Source: Nioella sp965215655 | GTDB taxonomy: Bacteria; Pseudomonadota; Alphaproteobacteria; Rhodobacterales; Rhodobacteraceae | DNA length: 64,000 nt | Direction of reading: 5' to 3' | NCBI RefSeq assembly: GCF_965215655.1 | Contig: NZ_OZ244111.1 | Span: 806,001 to 870,000 of the forward strand | Shown here: one piece after another, positions 8,621 through 17,540 of the stretch | Layout of the letters: the number at the start of each line of letters is the position of its first letter | Numbering within the stretch: position 1 is the first letter of the stretch | Translations under genes and position numbers: made by a program | Notes under the pieces: model-generated | The model's database searches: none | Told to the model about the DNA's origin: nothing | What the model saw: the letters and a program-made list of their open reading frames with translations, nothing else

Positions 8621-9253
8621 ATGGCCGAAACAAAAAAAACTGCCCCGAGCGCGCGGCGTCGCGAGATCGTCGAGATCGCCACGGGCCTTTTTCTCGAAAA
8701 CGGGTTCGCTGCCACGTCCATGGCCGCCGTCGCCGAGGCGGCCGGGCTGACAAAGGCGTCGCTCTACCACCACTTTCCGGGCAAGGAAGAGCTGTTCGCA
8801 GCCTGCGTCACGCATGGCTACGCGGCTGAACTCGAACGGCTTCGAGACATTGCGTCGGGCGACGCGTCCGACGCGCCGGAGAAGATGCGGGCGGCTATCA
8901 ACGCGCTCTACGAGACGATCATCTCGTCGCAGGTCGGACGGATGTCACCCTTGATCGCCGAGGTCTCGCGCTCGTTCCCCACGGTCGCGCGGTCCTTCCA
9001 TGACGACTACATCGGACCCCAGCACGAGATCCTGTGCAAGATGATCGACGAAGGCGTGGCTTCGGGGCAATTCGCGGATGTCGATAGGAAAGTCTTTCTG
9101 CATCTCGTCTTCGGACCGATCGTGACACTTTCCCTTTCACGCGAAATGTTCGCCACATTTCAGGACTTGGAAGAGCATTTTCCTGTTGCACATCTCCGCG
9201 ATGGGCATGTCGACATGCTGATGCAAGCACTCGCTAAACCGCTGGCAGTTTGA
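8621..9253 (+). CDS. TetR/AcrR family transcriptional regulator
   Basis: 210-aa repressor with an N-terminal helix-turn-helix (about residues 12-58, including LTKASLYHHFPGKEELF) and a ligand-binding C-terminal domain of the AcrR_C type. An AGGGAGG ribosome site stands 14 bases before the ATG. It is divergent from the RND operon with a perfect palindrome in between, so it most likely controls the pump in response to a pump substrate. Confidence 0.92.
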   Translation: MAETKKTAPSARRREIVEIATGLFLENGFAATSMAAVAEAAGLTKASLYHHFPGKEELFAACVTHGYAAELERLRDIASGDASDAPEKMRAAINALYETIISSQVGRMSPLIAEVSRSFPTVARSFHDDYIGPQHEILCKMIDEGVASGQFADVDRKVFLHLVFGPIVTLSLSREMFATFQDLEEHFPVAHLRDGHVDMLMQALAKPLAV

Positions 9254-9778
9254 TCAGCTGGCAACTTGTACCCCCGATCCATCATTGGGATTTTGCAGGA
9301 TTCTCGAAAAAGTGTAATTTTTCAAAAGGTTAAAGCTCATCCAAAGTGGAGAAGGTTCGAAGTCAGGCCCACTCCCTCCGCCAATCGCATAAATCATTGA
9401 TATTAGTAAAAAAGTATTCACTAATTTCTCTTGGAATCCCCGCGGGTCAGGCCTGCTTTGCGCCGGTAGAGACGCGTCTCCGGGACGGGATATGGCGATT
9501 TTGGCGCGCGAGCCTCTCATTCAAGCAACCCACGGCTCGGTTTTCGGGGGATCCCAAAATCCCTGACGGCGGCCGAGATTCACTGAAGGCTGTTGGTAAC
9601 AGTCGGGCTCGAGGAGCAGGGGGCAAGCCATTGAAAAGCTTTCCTCTGGTGTAGGAGTAAATCTCGCCCACCAAACGACCCATCGTGCAATATCTTTACT
9701 AACTAATTTCCTGCCGAGACTGTACTCACAACGGTTAGTTCTAGACTATGGGCGGAGTTCACTAGGGAATGTTCACTG
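9254..9778. other. 525-base stretch without a convincing gene
   Basis: The left part (about 9290-9430) is A/T-rich for this genome and probably holds promoter-like DNA. The middle is GC-rich and contains a perfect 12-base palindrome, GAGACGCGTCTC at 9469-9480. Short open frames on both strands (for example 88 codons leftward at 9254-9520) lack ribosome sites and recognisable content. The last 100 bases are A/T-rich and presumably hold the promoter of the GlxA-type regulator. Confidence 0.5.
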
Positions 9779-10828
9779 ATGACAGAGCGCACCGACTATT
9801 CTGACGATATTATCGAGCTGGCCATCATTGTAACACCGAGCTTTAATTCCTTCGCAACGTTGGGTTTCATTGATCCGTTTCGGGCCGCCAATTACCTTGA
9901 GGGCCGAAGGGTCTTCAGGTGGCGACTTATTTCCGAACAGGGTGGAATCTGTGTCCCCAGTAGCGGGGTTGGGATCGAAACTGCGGCGATTCAAGATCTA
10001 GAAGGCTACACGCCAAAAATAGTTCTGATCTCATCGAGCTGGACACCAGAGGTCTACGCAACCAAGGCAATTCAGTCCGCCACACGTAGGTGGCGGCGGC
10101 AAGGGGCTACGATTGCCGGGCTTGATACGGGCGCATTCATAATGGCGCAATCAGGACTGCTGAGAAACAGGCGCGCAACTGTGCACTATGAACACATTGA
10201 TGCATTGAAGGAGACCTACCCGGAAACAGACGTCTTGGAAGATCTGTTCGTCTTTGATGGACCCTACTTGTCCTGTTGCGGAGGGACAGCGGCAGTAGAT
10301 TTTGCACTGCATATTCTAAGAGAGACATCAGGTCAGGCTCTGGCAAACGCAGCTGCGCGTTACATTTTCCATCCGGCGGTCCGCAAACTGGGCGCATGGC
10401 AACAACCTATCGACCGGGATCCCTTTGGGGCGACGGTGCCTGCGATTGTACGGCAAGTGATACAAGTTATGGAGCAGCATCTGGAAGACCCTCTTTCGAT
10501 TCCCGAGGTTTGTGAAAGAGTTGACTTGTCTCAGCGTCAGGTGGACCGGCTTTTCGCAAAGCACATCAGGAAGTCTCCCGCGCTGTATTATCGGGATATC
10601 AGGCTAGATAGAGCACGTGGACTTGTCACGCAGACCGATCTGAAAATTTCGGAGATCGCGGTGGCCTCGGGATTCGCGAGCCCAGTGCATTTCTCGCGGG
10701 CTTACAAAGCTCGGTTTGGTTTGTCGCCCGTCCGGGACCGTGTTGAGGGCCGCGTACCTTTCGAATTCCGGGCATGGCCGATGTATCGGAAGGTTCAAAG
10801 TGTCCTTGGCGACGGTGAAGAGGCTTGA
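9779..10828 (+). CDS. GlxA family AraC-type transcriptional regulator
   Basis: 349 aa. Residues about 10-190 form a DJ-1/PfpI (glutaminase-like) sensor domain, and residues about 215-315 an AraC-type double helix-turn-helix (SIPEVCERVDLSQRQVDRLF, then ISEIAVASGFASPVHFSRAY). The C-terminal FEFRAWPMYR is a common family tail. This family includes CdhR and GbdR, which control carnitine and glycine betaine catabolism. The gene faces the carnitine-type operon, so it is a good candidate for its activator, but no binding site was identified. Confidence 0.88.
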   Translation: MTERTDYSDDIIELAIIVTPSFNSFATLGFIDPFRAANYLEGRRVFRWRLISEQGGICVPSSGVGIETAAIQDLEGYTPKIVLISSSWTPEVYATKAIQSATRRWRRQGATIAGLDTGAFIMAQSGLLRNRRATVHYEHIDALKETYPETDVLEDLFVFDGPYLSCCGGTAAVDFALHILRETSGQALANAAARYIFHPAVRKLGAWQQPIDRDPFGATVPAIVRQVIQVMEQHLEDPLSIPEVCERVDLSQRQVDRLFAKHIRKSPALYYRDIRLDRARGLVTQTDLKISEIAVASGFASPVHFSRAYKARFGLSPVRDRVEGRVPFEFRAWPMYRKVQSVLGDGEEA

Positions 10829-11018
10829 CCTGGGGGAAAGCATCAAACGAGAGACCATCGAAACCCGGTGCTCGGGGCGATCCTGAAGGGCTTCGCATAT
10901 GCAACGCGATGAGCGATGACGCGTTCGCATTCTTCTGGCAGCACGCGACGGATGGATCGCACCATCAAACCTTGGGATCAAACACCGCCTCCCAGCCAAT
11001 CGCACGACGCGAAGCTGC

Positions 11019-11963
11019 TCATATATCGGGGTTTGATCTCAAGCCTCTGAGGGATTTTTGCATGGCGACGATCAGTGCGTCGCGCTCGGCTGCGATCTCT
11101 GCAACTGATCGTCCGCGAGCTTCCAGGGAAACGCCCCGAACCAGCGTCGCGATCACATCGTCATCAAGGTGCGGCTGCCCCAGCCCGTCCCACCAGCCGT
11201 TGAAGGTATCCCGAAAGTGGTCGCAAAACGCCTGAAGCCCGCCTTCGCCTGCGCCAAGGTTGAACAGCATTGTTGGCCCCATTGCGGCCCACCGCAAGCC
11301 GGGGCCCGCCCACATCGCCTTGTCGATGTCTTCGACCGATGCGATGCCTTCGACGGCCATATGGACCGCTTCCCGCCAGACCGCGGCCTGAAGGCGGTTC
11401 GCGACGTGCCCGGGCATGCCCTTCTTGATCCGGATCGTGACCTTGCCGATGTCGTGGTAAAACGCTTCCGTCCGTTCCAGCACGCCGTCGCCCGTCCGGT
11501 CATTGGCCGTCAGTTCGACCAGTGGGATCAGATGTGGCGGATTGAACGGATGCCCGAGGATCAGCGGTGCCGGATCACGCCAACCAGCCTGCAGGGCCTC
11601 TAAGGTCATACCGGAGGTCGAGCTCGAGACAATCGCACCCGGCGCAAGGACCGGTTCGATTTCGGCGTATAAGGCGTGCTTGATCGCCTCCCGCTCGGGG
11701 ACGTTTTCCTGAATGAACATCGCCCCGTCCACGGCTTTGGCCGCAGTATCGACAAAAGTGACTGCGTCTGGGTCGCCTCGTTCGGTCAAGCCTAGTTCCA
11801 CAAGCGTCGGCCACGCGGTTGCGATGGCGAGACGTGTCTGCGCTTCCGCATTCGGAGCAGGGTCAAAGACAGTGACGGACCGTCCGGCAGCTAGAAAGAG
11901 CGCCGCCCAGCTTGCGCCGATAACGCCTGCACCCAAGACGGCCGTATGTGGAAACTCTGACAT
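11019..11963 (-). CDS. lcdH: L-carnitine dehydrogenase
   Basis: NAD-dependent oxidation of L-carnitine to 3-dehydrocarnitine. It belongs to the 3-hydroxyacyl-CoA dehydrogenase fold: Rossmann motif AVLGAGVIGASWAALFL at the N-terminus, SSTSGM and HPFNPPHLIPLVE in the active-site region, and a helical C-terminal domain with WAAMGP. At 314 aa it is the single-domain form, without the thioesterase fusion seen in some bacteria. The start overlaps the SDR stop (ATGA at 11963). Last gene of the operon. The assignment over other hydroxyacyl dehydrogenases rests on motifs plus the BKACE and Rieske neighbours. Confidence 0.85.
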   Translation of the reverse strand: MSEFPHTAVLGAGVIGASWAALFLAAGRSVTVFDPAPNAEAQTRLAIATAWPTLVELGLTERGDPDAVTFVDTAAKAVDGAMFIQENVPEREAIKHALYAEIEPVLAPGAIVSSSTSGMTLEALQAGWRDPAPLILGHPFNPPHLIPLVELTANDRTGDGVLERTEAFYHDIGKVTIRIKKGMPGHVANRLQAAVWREAVHMAVEGIASVEDIDKAMWAGPGLRWAAMGPTMLFNLGAGEGGLQAFCDHFRDTFNGWWDGLGQPHLDDDVIATLVRGVSLEARGRSVAEIAAERDALIVAMQKSLRGLRSNPDI

Positions 11964-12700
11964 CAGAACACTCCGGGATTGAGTGGTGAAGCGGCCGTCA
12001 TGCCGCCATCCACGGTGAAGAGCTGGCCGCTGGCGAATCCGGCTTCGTCCGAGGCCAGCCAGACGGCCATCGCTGCAATATCGCGCGGCTGTCCGAAGCG
12101 GCGCACGGGGTGCCGCGCTATGGCATCCGCCCTTGCCGCATCTGGGTCTGTCGCCAGATCAAAACCGGCTTCAAGCATCCCTGTGTTGATCCAGCCCGGG
12201 CAAATCGCGTTGCACCGGATCGCTGGTCCATGATCGACAGCGATCGAGCGGGTCAGCCCGTGCACGAAGGCCTTTGACGCATTGTAAAGCGCCATTGAAG
12301 GATCGGCGACCTGCCCCGAAATCGACCCGATGTTCACTATGCTTCCGCCCTGGTTCATCTGCGGAATGAATGCCCGGCAACAGTTGAAAACGCCTTTGCA
12401 GTTTGCCCCGATCACCAGATCCCAGTCGGCGTCGGTACTTTCGGTCACTGTCTTTTCCACTTGGACCCCGGCGTTGTTGACCAGAATGTCGAGCGCCCCG
12501 ATCGCTAGCGCTGCGGCCTTCACGGCTAAGGGATCACTGACATCCAGACTATGCCATGCGCAGGGCAGGCCGTCGGGCGCCGCGCCGCGACCACACGTAA
12601 TGACTTCTGCCCCTTCGGCAATAAAAGCCTCGACAATGCCACGCCCGATCCCTTGGCGCCCGCCAGTGACCAGCGCCCTTTTTCCAGCGAGCCGGGTCAA
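11963..12700 (-). CDS. SDR family oxidoreductase (TTG start)
   Basis: Classical short-chain dehydrogenase, 245 aa when begun at the TTG at 12700. That TTG overlaps the aldehyde dehydrogenase stop and sits 8 codons before TGGRQGIG, the nucleotide-binding motif. In-frame ATGs lie far upstream inside the dehydrogenase gene and would add an unrelated N-terminus. NNAGVQ, catalytic serine in GSISG and YNASK are present. It probably oxidises or reduces a hydroxy/keto intermediate of the pathway; the substrate is unknown. It resembles the second SDR of the operon only at family level. Confidence 0.82.
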   Translation of the reverse strand: MTRLAGKRALVTGGRQGIGRGIVEAFIAEGAEVITCGRGAAPDGLPCAWHSLDVSDPLAVKAAALAIGALDILVNNAGVQVEKTVTESTDADWDLVIGANCKGVFNCCRAFIPQMNQGGSIVNIGSISGQVADPSMALYNASKAFVHGLTRSIAVDHGPAIRCNAICPGWINTGMLEAGFDLATDPDAARADAIARHPVRRFGQPRDIAAMAVWLASDEAGFASGQLFTVDGGMTAASPLNPGVF

Positions 12701-14115
12701 TGTGCCACCATCACATGACGAATGGAGGTATAGGCATCCAGACCATAGACGCTCATATCGCAGCCGGTTCCTGATCCCTTCATGGCCGCCCAGGGCATCT
12801 CGGGCGTGCCGACCCCGTGGGTGTTGACCCAAGTGAAGCCATAGCGCAGTCGTGAGGTCATCGACATCGCCCGCCCCACATCGCGGGTCCATACCGATGA
12901 AGCCAGACCATAGCGGCCATTGTTTGCAATTTGCACAGCTTCGTCTGCATCAGAGAAGCGCGAGAGGGTGACCACGGGGCCAAAGACCTCTTCACGGGCG
13001 ATTTCGGCGGCGTTGTCGACATTGGCAACGACCGTCGGCAGATAAAAGAAACCAGCACCCTCGCCGGCAGCACCGCCTGTCACGATCTCTGCCGTACCAC
13101 GCGCGCGCTCGACAAAGCCTGCCACACGGTCCCGCTGCAGGGCCGAGACGATAGGCCCCATTTCGGTCCCTTCGGCCTCTGGAGCTCCAATCCTGATCTC
13201 CTTGACCTGAGCTTCGACCGCCGCCACCAATTTGTCGTAGACACCATCCTGCACCAGCACGCGACAAGGTTGGGCGCAATCCTGCCCCGCATTGAAGAAG
13301 CTGCCATAGCGAATGGTTTCGGCGACTGCGTCCAGATCGGCATCGTCAAACACGATAACAGGGGCCTTGCCGCCAAGTTCCAGATGGACATGACGGATCT
13401 GCTGGCCTGCCGCACGCATGGCTGCCATGCCGGTCGCGGGTGAACCAGTGACGGTGATCGCTTCCATTTGCGGACTGTTGATCAACTGGTCCCCGATGGA
13501 ATGTCCGCGCCCATGGATGACATTCAGCACCCCTTTGGGCAGCACGCCCTGAAGCAGCTCCGCGAGTTTCAAGGTTGAGAGCGGCGTGATTTCCGATGGT
13601 TTCAGAACCACCGTGCAACCCGCCGCGATCGGGGCTGCCAGCTTCCATGCGGCCATCATCAGCGGGTAGTTCCAGGGCGCGATGGCTGCAACGGGACCGA
13701 CAGCATCGCGGCGGATCATGCTGGTGTGACCGGCTACATATTCGCCCGCCGCCGAGCCTGTCATGGTCCGTGCCGCACCGGCGAAAAACCTGAACGTGTC
13801 GATCGTCAGCGGAAATTCGTCATCGCGGGCCGAGGGCCAGGGTTTGCCGACATCGAGGCTTTCCAGTTCGGCCAAGGTATCCTGATTGGCTTCTATGATG
13901 TCGGCAATCTGCAGTAGCAATGCTGCACGCTCTGAGGGAGATGTGTGACGGAAGGACTCGAAGGCTTCTTCCGACGTGCGCGTGGCGGCTTCGACCTGTT
14001 CGAAACTGGCCTCGGCGACGCGGCAGATGTCTTCTCCTGTTGCGGGATTGATAACGGGCAGTTCCTCTCCTGCACCGTTCACCAACTCTCCATTGATCAG
14101 CAATTGCGTCTGCAT
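12697..14115 (-). CDS. NAD-dependent aldehyde dehydrogenase (PatD/betaine-aldehyde type)
   Basis: 472 aa, the full length of the superfamily. Visible are the PWNYPLMMAAWKLAP-like substrate and cofactor entry (PWNYPLMMAAWKLAA), the catalytic glutamate in LELGGKAP and the catalytic cysteine in NAGQDCAQPCR, the form typical of aminobutyraldehyde dehydrogenases. In this operon it could oxidise malic semialdehyde released by a CntA-type oxygenase, or betaine aldehyde from choline. It starts 17 bases after the BKACE stop, with the next SDR overlapping its end. Confidence 0.88.
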   Translation of the reverse strand: MQTQLLINGELVNGAGEELPVINPATGEDICRVAEASFEQVEAATRTSEEAFESFRHTSPSERAALLLQIADIIEANQDTLAELESLDVGKPWPSARDDEFPLTIDTFRFFAGAARTMTGSAAGEYVAGHTSMIRRDAVGPVAAIAPWNYPLMMAAWKLAAPIAAGCTVVLKPSEITPLSTLKLAELLQGVLPKGVLNVIHGRGHSIGDQLINSPQMEAITVTGSPATGMAAMRAAGQQIRHVHLELGGKAPVIVFDDADLDAVAETIRYGSFFNAGQDCAQPCRVLVQDGVYDKLVAAVEAQVKEIRIGAPEAEGTEMGPIVSALQRDRVAGFVERARGTAEIVTGGAAGEGAGFFYLPTVVANVDNAAEIAREEVFGPVVTLSRFSDADEAVQIANNGRYGLASSVWTRDVGRAMSMTSRLRYGFTWVNTHGVGTPEMPWAAMKGSGTGCDMSVYGLDAYTSIRHVMVAH

Positions 14116-14132
14116 TCTTGTGCCTCCAATTT

Positions 14133-15065
14133 CTAGAAATTAACGCGGTCCGCACCTTTCAGAGCAAGCCTTGCACGGGCTTCGGCGGGTGTCGCGACTT
14201 CGAGTCCGAGGCTTTCGATGATCCCGCGGATCTTGCGGACTTGCTGTGCGTTGGATGTCGCCAGTTCGCCCTTTCCGATGAACAGGCTGTCTTCGAGGCC
14301 GACGCGCAGGTTGCCGCCCAAGAGTGCCGCTTGTGTGCCGAACGGCATCTGGTGCCGACCCGCCGCCAGCACGGACCACTCGTAATTCTCAGGTCCGAAC
14401 AGCTTGTCGGCAATCGTGTGCATGTGCATCAGGTTGTCCAGATCGGCACCAACCCCCCCAAGAATGCCAAACACCATCTGAATGAAGAACGGCGGTTTGA
14501 TCAGGCCCTGATCGACAAACCACTTCACATTGTAGAGGTGGCCCAAATCGTAGCACTCGAATTCGAACTTCGTGCCGTGGTCGCCGCCCAGCTTTTCGAT
14601 TGCATAACGGATCGTCTTGAAGGTGTTGGGAAAGATGAAATCCTCGGTCATTTCGAGGAACGGACGTTCCCAATCATGCTGGAATTCAGTGTATTTCTGC
14701 AGCATCGGGAAGATGCCGAAATTCAGAGATCCCACGTTCAACGACGCCATTTCGGGGCTGGTCATAGTGGCTGCGAGCATCCGCTCGTCCATCGACATGC
14801 CCAGACCGCCCCCTGTCGAGACATTGATCACCGCATCCGTCGATTGTTTGATCACCGGCATGAACTGTTGGAACAACTCTGGCCGTGGATCAGGTTTGCC
14901 GGTCTCGGGATGGCGCGCATGCAGGTGAATGATGGCAGCACCGGCTTCCGCCGCTTCGATGCTCGCGGTAGCGATTTCGGCAGGCGTAATGGGGAGATGC
15001 GGGCTCATTGATGGCGTGTGAATGCCACCGGTCGGCGCACATGTGATGATTACTGATTTAGGCAT
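14133..15065 (-). CDS. BKACE family beta-keto acid cleavage enzyme (dehydrocarnitine cleavage candidate)
   Basis: Zinc enzyme of the BKACE (formerly DUF849) family that condenses a beta-keto acid with acetyl-CoA and splits it into acetoacetate and a new CoA ester. Beside carnitine dehydrogenase the expected substrate is 3-dehydrocarnitine, giving acetoacetate and betainyl-CoA. The zinc ligands are in IIHLHAR (His47, His49). The start is set at the ATG at 15065 because TAGGAGG lies 11 bases upstream; 310 aa. That ribosome site overlaps the stop codon of the 45-aa small ORF, which points to coupling. Confidence 0.88.
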   Translation of the reverse strand: MPKSVIITCAPTGGIHTPSMSPHLPITPAEIATASIEAAEAGAAIIHLHARHPETGKPDPRPELFQQFMPVIKQSTDAVINVSTGGGLGMSMDERMLAATMTSPEMASLNVGSLNFGIFPMLQKYTEFQHDWERPFLEMTEDFIFPNTFKTIRYAIEKLGGDHGTKFEFECYDLGHLYNVKWFVDQGLIKPPFFIQMVFGILGGVGADLDNLMHMHTIADKLFGPENYEWSVLAAGRHQMPFGTQAALLGGNLRVGLEDSLFIGKGELATSNAQQVRKIRGIIESLGLEVATPAEARARLALKGADRVNF

Positions 15066-15079
15066 TTTGTCGGGTCCTC

Positions 15080-15217
15080 CTACGGCACCACTTGCAAGTT
15101 CGGCCATCCACGTTCGAGGCGATAGATCATATGACTGGGCGACATCTCACCAAGGGCACACTGGTCGAGCCGTGTTTCTTGCTCCGGGCGTAGCCTCTGG
15201 TTGGCGATCAGTCTCAC
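15080..15217 (-). CDS. 45-aa small ORF inside the carnitine-type operon
   Basis: Not recognised. It starts at a GTG that overlaps the upstream SDR stop as GTGA (15214-15217) and ends at a TAG that is part of the TAGGAGG ribosome site of the BKACE gene. The peptide begins MRLIANQRLRPEQE, has one cysteine, and ends RGWPNLQVVP. It has a mixed charged/hydrophobic composition and no membrane segment. It fills almost the whole 148-base gap between two genes of an otherwise tight operon. It could be a real small protein or only a translated linker. Confidence 0.5.
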   Translation of the reverse strand: MRLIANQRLRPEQETRLDQCALGEMSPSHMIYRLERGWPNLQVVP

Positions 15218-16011
15218 AGGCGCATTTGTTGAACTTGCGCGCTCAACCCTCCATCAAGAACCCAAAGCTGACCGCTGGCATAGCGGGCCTCATCGCTTGC
15301 AAGCCAGTTGACAAGATTTGCGATGTCCTGAGGTGTGCCGTAGGTGCGCATTGGGTGGACGTCGCGCACTGCCTGCTGGAGTTGGTCAATCGTCTTGCCG
15401 CCACCACCCGAGCCGTCACCGGTGAAGAAGCTTTGAAGCATCGGCGTATCAATGTAGCCGGGACAGATGGCGTTCACGCGAATGCCTTCCGGGCCATGAT
15501 CGCAGGCCATTGCGCGGGTCAGAGCATGCACCGCCCCTTTGGTTGCACAATAGGCGGCAAGGCCCGGATCAGCGATGAAACCATCATAGGACCCGAAATT
15601 GATGAGCGATGCGGACTGTCCGCCGCTGGCAGCCTTCCGCATCAGAGGCAAGGCATATTTCGACGTCAGGAAAGTACCGGTGACATTGACCGCAAAAGAC
15701 CGGTTCCACTCGTCAAGCGTGGTGGTCTCGATGGTCTTCTCGATCTCGATCCCGGCCGCATTCACGAGGATATCAAGCTTGCCCCGCTCATCCTTCACGC
15801 GGTCCATCGCCGCAATGGCTTCATCCTCAGAGGTCACATCCAGCCGGATGAAGTGACCACTGTTTGTGCTTGTGCCCGAAAGTGATCCGGTCTCGCTGAG
15901 ATCGGCTGCGTAGACGACCGCGCCTTCTTTGGACAAGCGCTCGACAATTGCGCGACCGATCCCGCCGCGACCACCTGTGACCAGGGCGACTTTGCCATCC
16001 TGAATGCCCAT
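15214..16011 (-). CDS. SDR family oxidoreductase
   Basis: Classical short-chain dehydrogenase, 265 aa from the ATG at 16011, which has an ACAGGAG site upstream; an upstream in-frame ATG at 16065 lies inside the sulfatase gene. Motifs are TGGRGGIG, NAAGIEIEK, YCATK and NAICPGYIDTPM. It is five bases after the sulfatase stop. Probably handles a hydroxy or keto intermediate of quaternary ammonium breakdown; a 3-hydroxybutyrate-type role is also possible because BKACE releases acetoacetate. Confidence 0.87.
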   Translation of the reverse strand: MGIQDGKVALVTGGRGGIGRAIVERLSKEGAVVYAADLSETGSLSGTSTNSGHFIRLDVTSEDEAIAAMDRVKDERGKLDILVNAAGIEIEKTIETTTLDEWNRSFAVNVTGTFLTSKYALPLMRKAASGGQSASLINFGSYDGFIADPGLAAYCATKGAVHALTRAMACDHGPEGIRVNAICPGYIDTPMLQSFFTGDGSGGGGKTIDQLQQAVRDVHPMRTYGTPQDIANLVNWLASDEARYASGQLWVLDGGLSAQVQQMRL

Positions 16012-16016
16012 ACAAT

Positions 16017-17540
16017 CTACTCCTGTGTTGGCGGATAGCGATATCGCGCGGCGGCGACCGTCCAATCCATGTGGTTGCGCACGTATTCCTGACTGGCATC
16101 ACGCGGCGGATTATAATCCCAAGGTTCGCTGGCGCCGGCCTCCATGGCGGCGTGCAGCGCTCGTCGAGACCGTTGGGTGCGCATGACATCCTCGCGCAGT
16201 GTCGCGCTGTCCCATCGCTCGGCGACTTCGGCTGCAAAGGCCGCCGCCTCTGCGGCATAATTCGGGTCACTGACCAGATTTCTGCGCTCCTCTGGATCGC
16301 TTTCCAAATCATAGAGCTGGGGTGGATCGACATCGCAGTGGATGTATTTCAACGGCCCGCGTCTGATCATGAAAACCGGCCAAGGAGTCATCTCGGCGCA
16401 GTATTCTGCTATCGCCACATCTTCCGGCGCTTCTTTGCCTGAGGCCAGCGGCATCAGGGACCTTCCGTCGATCGGCTCACCCACCATGTCGGCAGTGCCG
16501 CCCCCGATTTCGACGAATGTCGGTAGGAGATCGACAAGTGAACAGGCGTTCTGGACCGTCCCCCGCGCAACGCCCGGACCAGCAAAGATCAAGGGGACAC
16601 GGGCAGAGTTCTCGAAGAATGTCATCTTGTACCACAGGCCACGTTCGCCCAGCATGTCGCCGTGGTCGGCAGTCACGATCACGATGGTATTCTCGATTTC
16701 CCCGATGTCCTCGAGCGCTTTGACAATCGCGCCGACCTTGCTGTCGAAATAGCTGACATTAGCTAGATACGCCCGACGAGCGCGGCGGATCTCTTCTTCG
16801 GTCAGGGGCACAGTCGAGGCCTCGATCCCGTCCATGACCCTGCGGGAGAACGGGTCATGCTGATCAAGCGAAAGACCCTCGGGCATGTCGATCTCGTCGT
16901 CTGAATAGAGATTCCAGAATTCCGGCTTGGCAACATAGGGGTCGTGGGGGTGGATAAAGCTGGCAACCATACAGAATGGAGCGGTATCGCCCGCGGCCCG
17001 ATCTCTCCCGCGGTCAATCAGCCAGCGTCGTGCGGCAAATTCGACCTCGTCATCATAGTCGGTCTGGAAAGTTGCGACGGCGACGCCGCTCTCCTTGACC
17101 GTCTGCATGTTGTGATACCACTTGTCGATCCGTTCGTCGTGGGCCTCCCAATCGGGGGTCCATGCAAAGTCGGCCGGATAGATATCTGTTGTGATGCGGT
17201 CCTGGAAACCATGCATCTGATCGGGGCCTACAAAGTGCATCTTACCGGACAGACACGTCCGGTAGCCGAGGCTTTTCAGATAGTGGGCAAATGTCGGGAC
17301 GCTCGCACGAAATTCCGACGCGTTGTCATAGGCGGCAATCCGGCTGACATGCTGACCGGACATGAACGCAAAGCGCGACGGCGCGCAAAGCGGCGAGTTG
17401 CAGTAGGCTGCGTCAAACCGCATCCCGCGCGCCGCCAGCGCGTCAATATGCGGGGTCTTTGCAACCTTGTGTCCGTATGCGCCTGTAAAGGATGGTGCCA
17501 GCTGGTCTGCCATCACCACCACAATATTCGGGCGCGTCAT
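16017..17540 (-). CDS. betC: Choline-sulfatase-like sulfatase
   Basis: Type I sulfatase, 507 aa. Cys52 in SPLCAPSRFAFMSGQ is the residue converted to formylglycine (C-x-P-S-R). Metal ligands are in VVMADQ (Asp12) and TADHGDMLGERG. The C-terminal region EPWDYNPPRDAS followed by YVRNH matches choline sulfatases, which release choline from choline-O-sulfate in the cytoplasm; no signal peptide is present. The start overlaps the Rieske gene stop (ATGA). No betA or betI is in the window, so the sulfated substrate may differ. Symbol given by motif resemblance. Confidence 0.82.
   Translation of the reverse strand: MTRPNIVVVMADQLAPSFTGAYGHKVAKTPHIDALAARGMRFDAAYCNSPLCAPSRFAFMSGQHVSRIAAYDNASEFRASVPTFAHYLKSLGYRTCLSGKMHFVGPDQMHGFQDRITTDIYPADFAWTPDWEAHDERIDKWYHNMQTVKESGVAVATFQTDYDDEVEFAARRWLIDRGRDRAAGDTAPFCMVASFIHPHDPYVAKPEFWNLYSDDEIDMPEGLSLDQHDPFSRRVMDGIEASTVPLTEEEIRRARRAYLANVSYFDSKVGAIVKALEDIGEIENTIVIVTADHGDMLGERGLWYKMTFFENSARVPLIFAGPGVARGTVQNACSLVDLLPTFVEIGGGTADMVGEPIDGRSLMPLASGKEAPEDVAIAEYCAEMTPWPVFMIRRGPLKYIHCDVDPPQLYDLESDPEERRNLVSDPNYAAEAAAFAAEVAERWDSATLREDVMRTQRSRRALHAAMEAGASEPWDYNPPRDASQEYVRNHMDWTVAAARYRYPPTQE

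Noticed and set aside
9254..9520. 88-codon leftward open frame after the TetR gene
   Set aside because: No ribosome site, no recognisable content, and it runs into an A/T-rich stretch.
14118..15011. 297-codon rightward open frame opposite the BKACE gene
   Set aside because: Mirror frame of a strongly conserved enzyme; no ribosome site or known domain.
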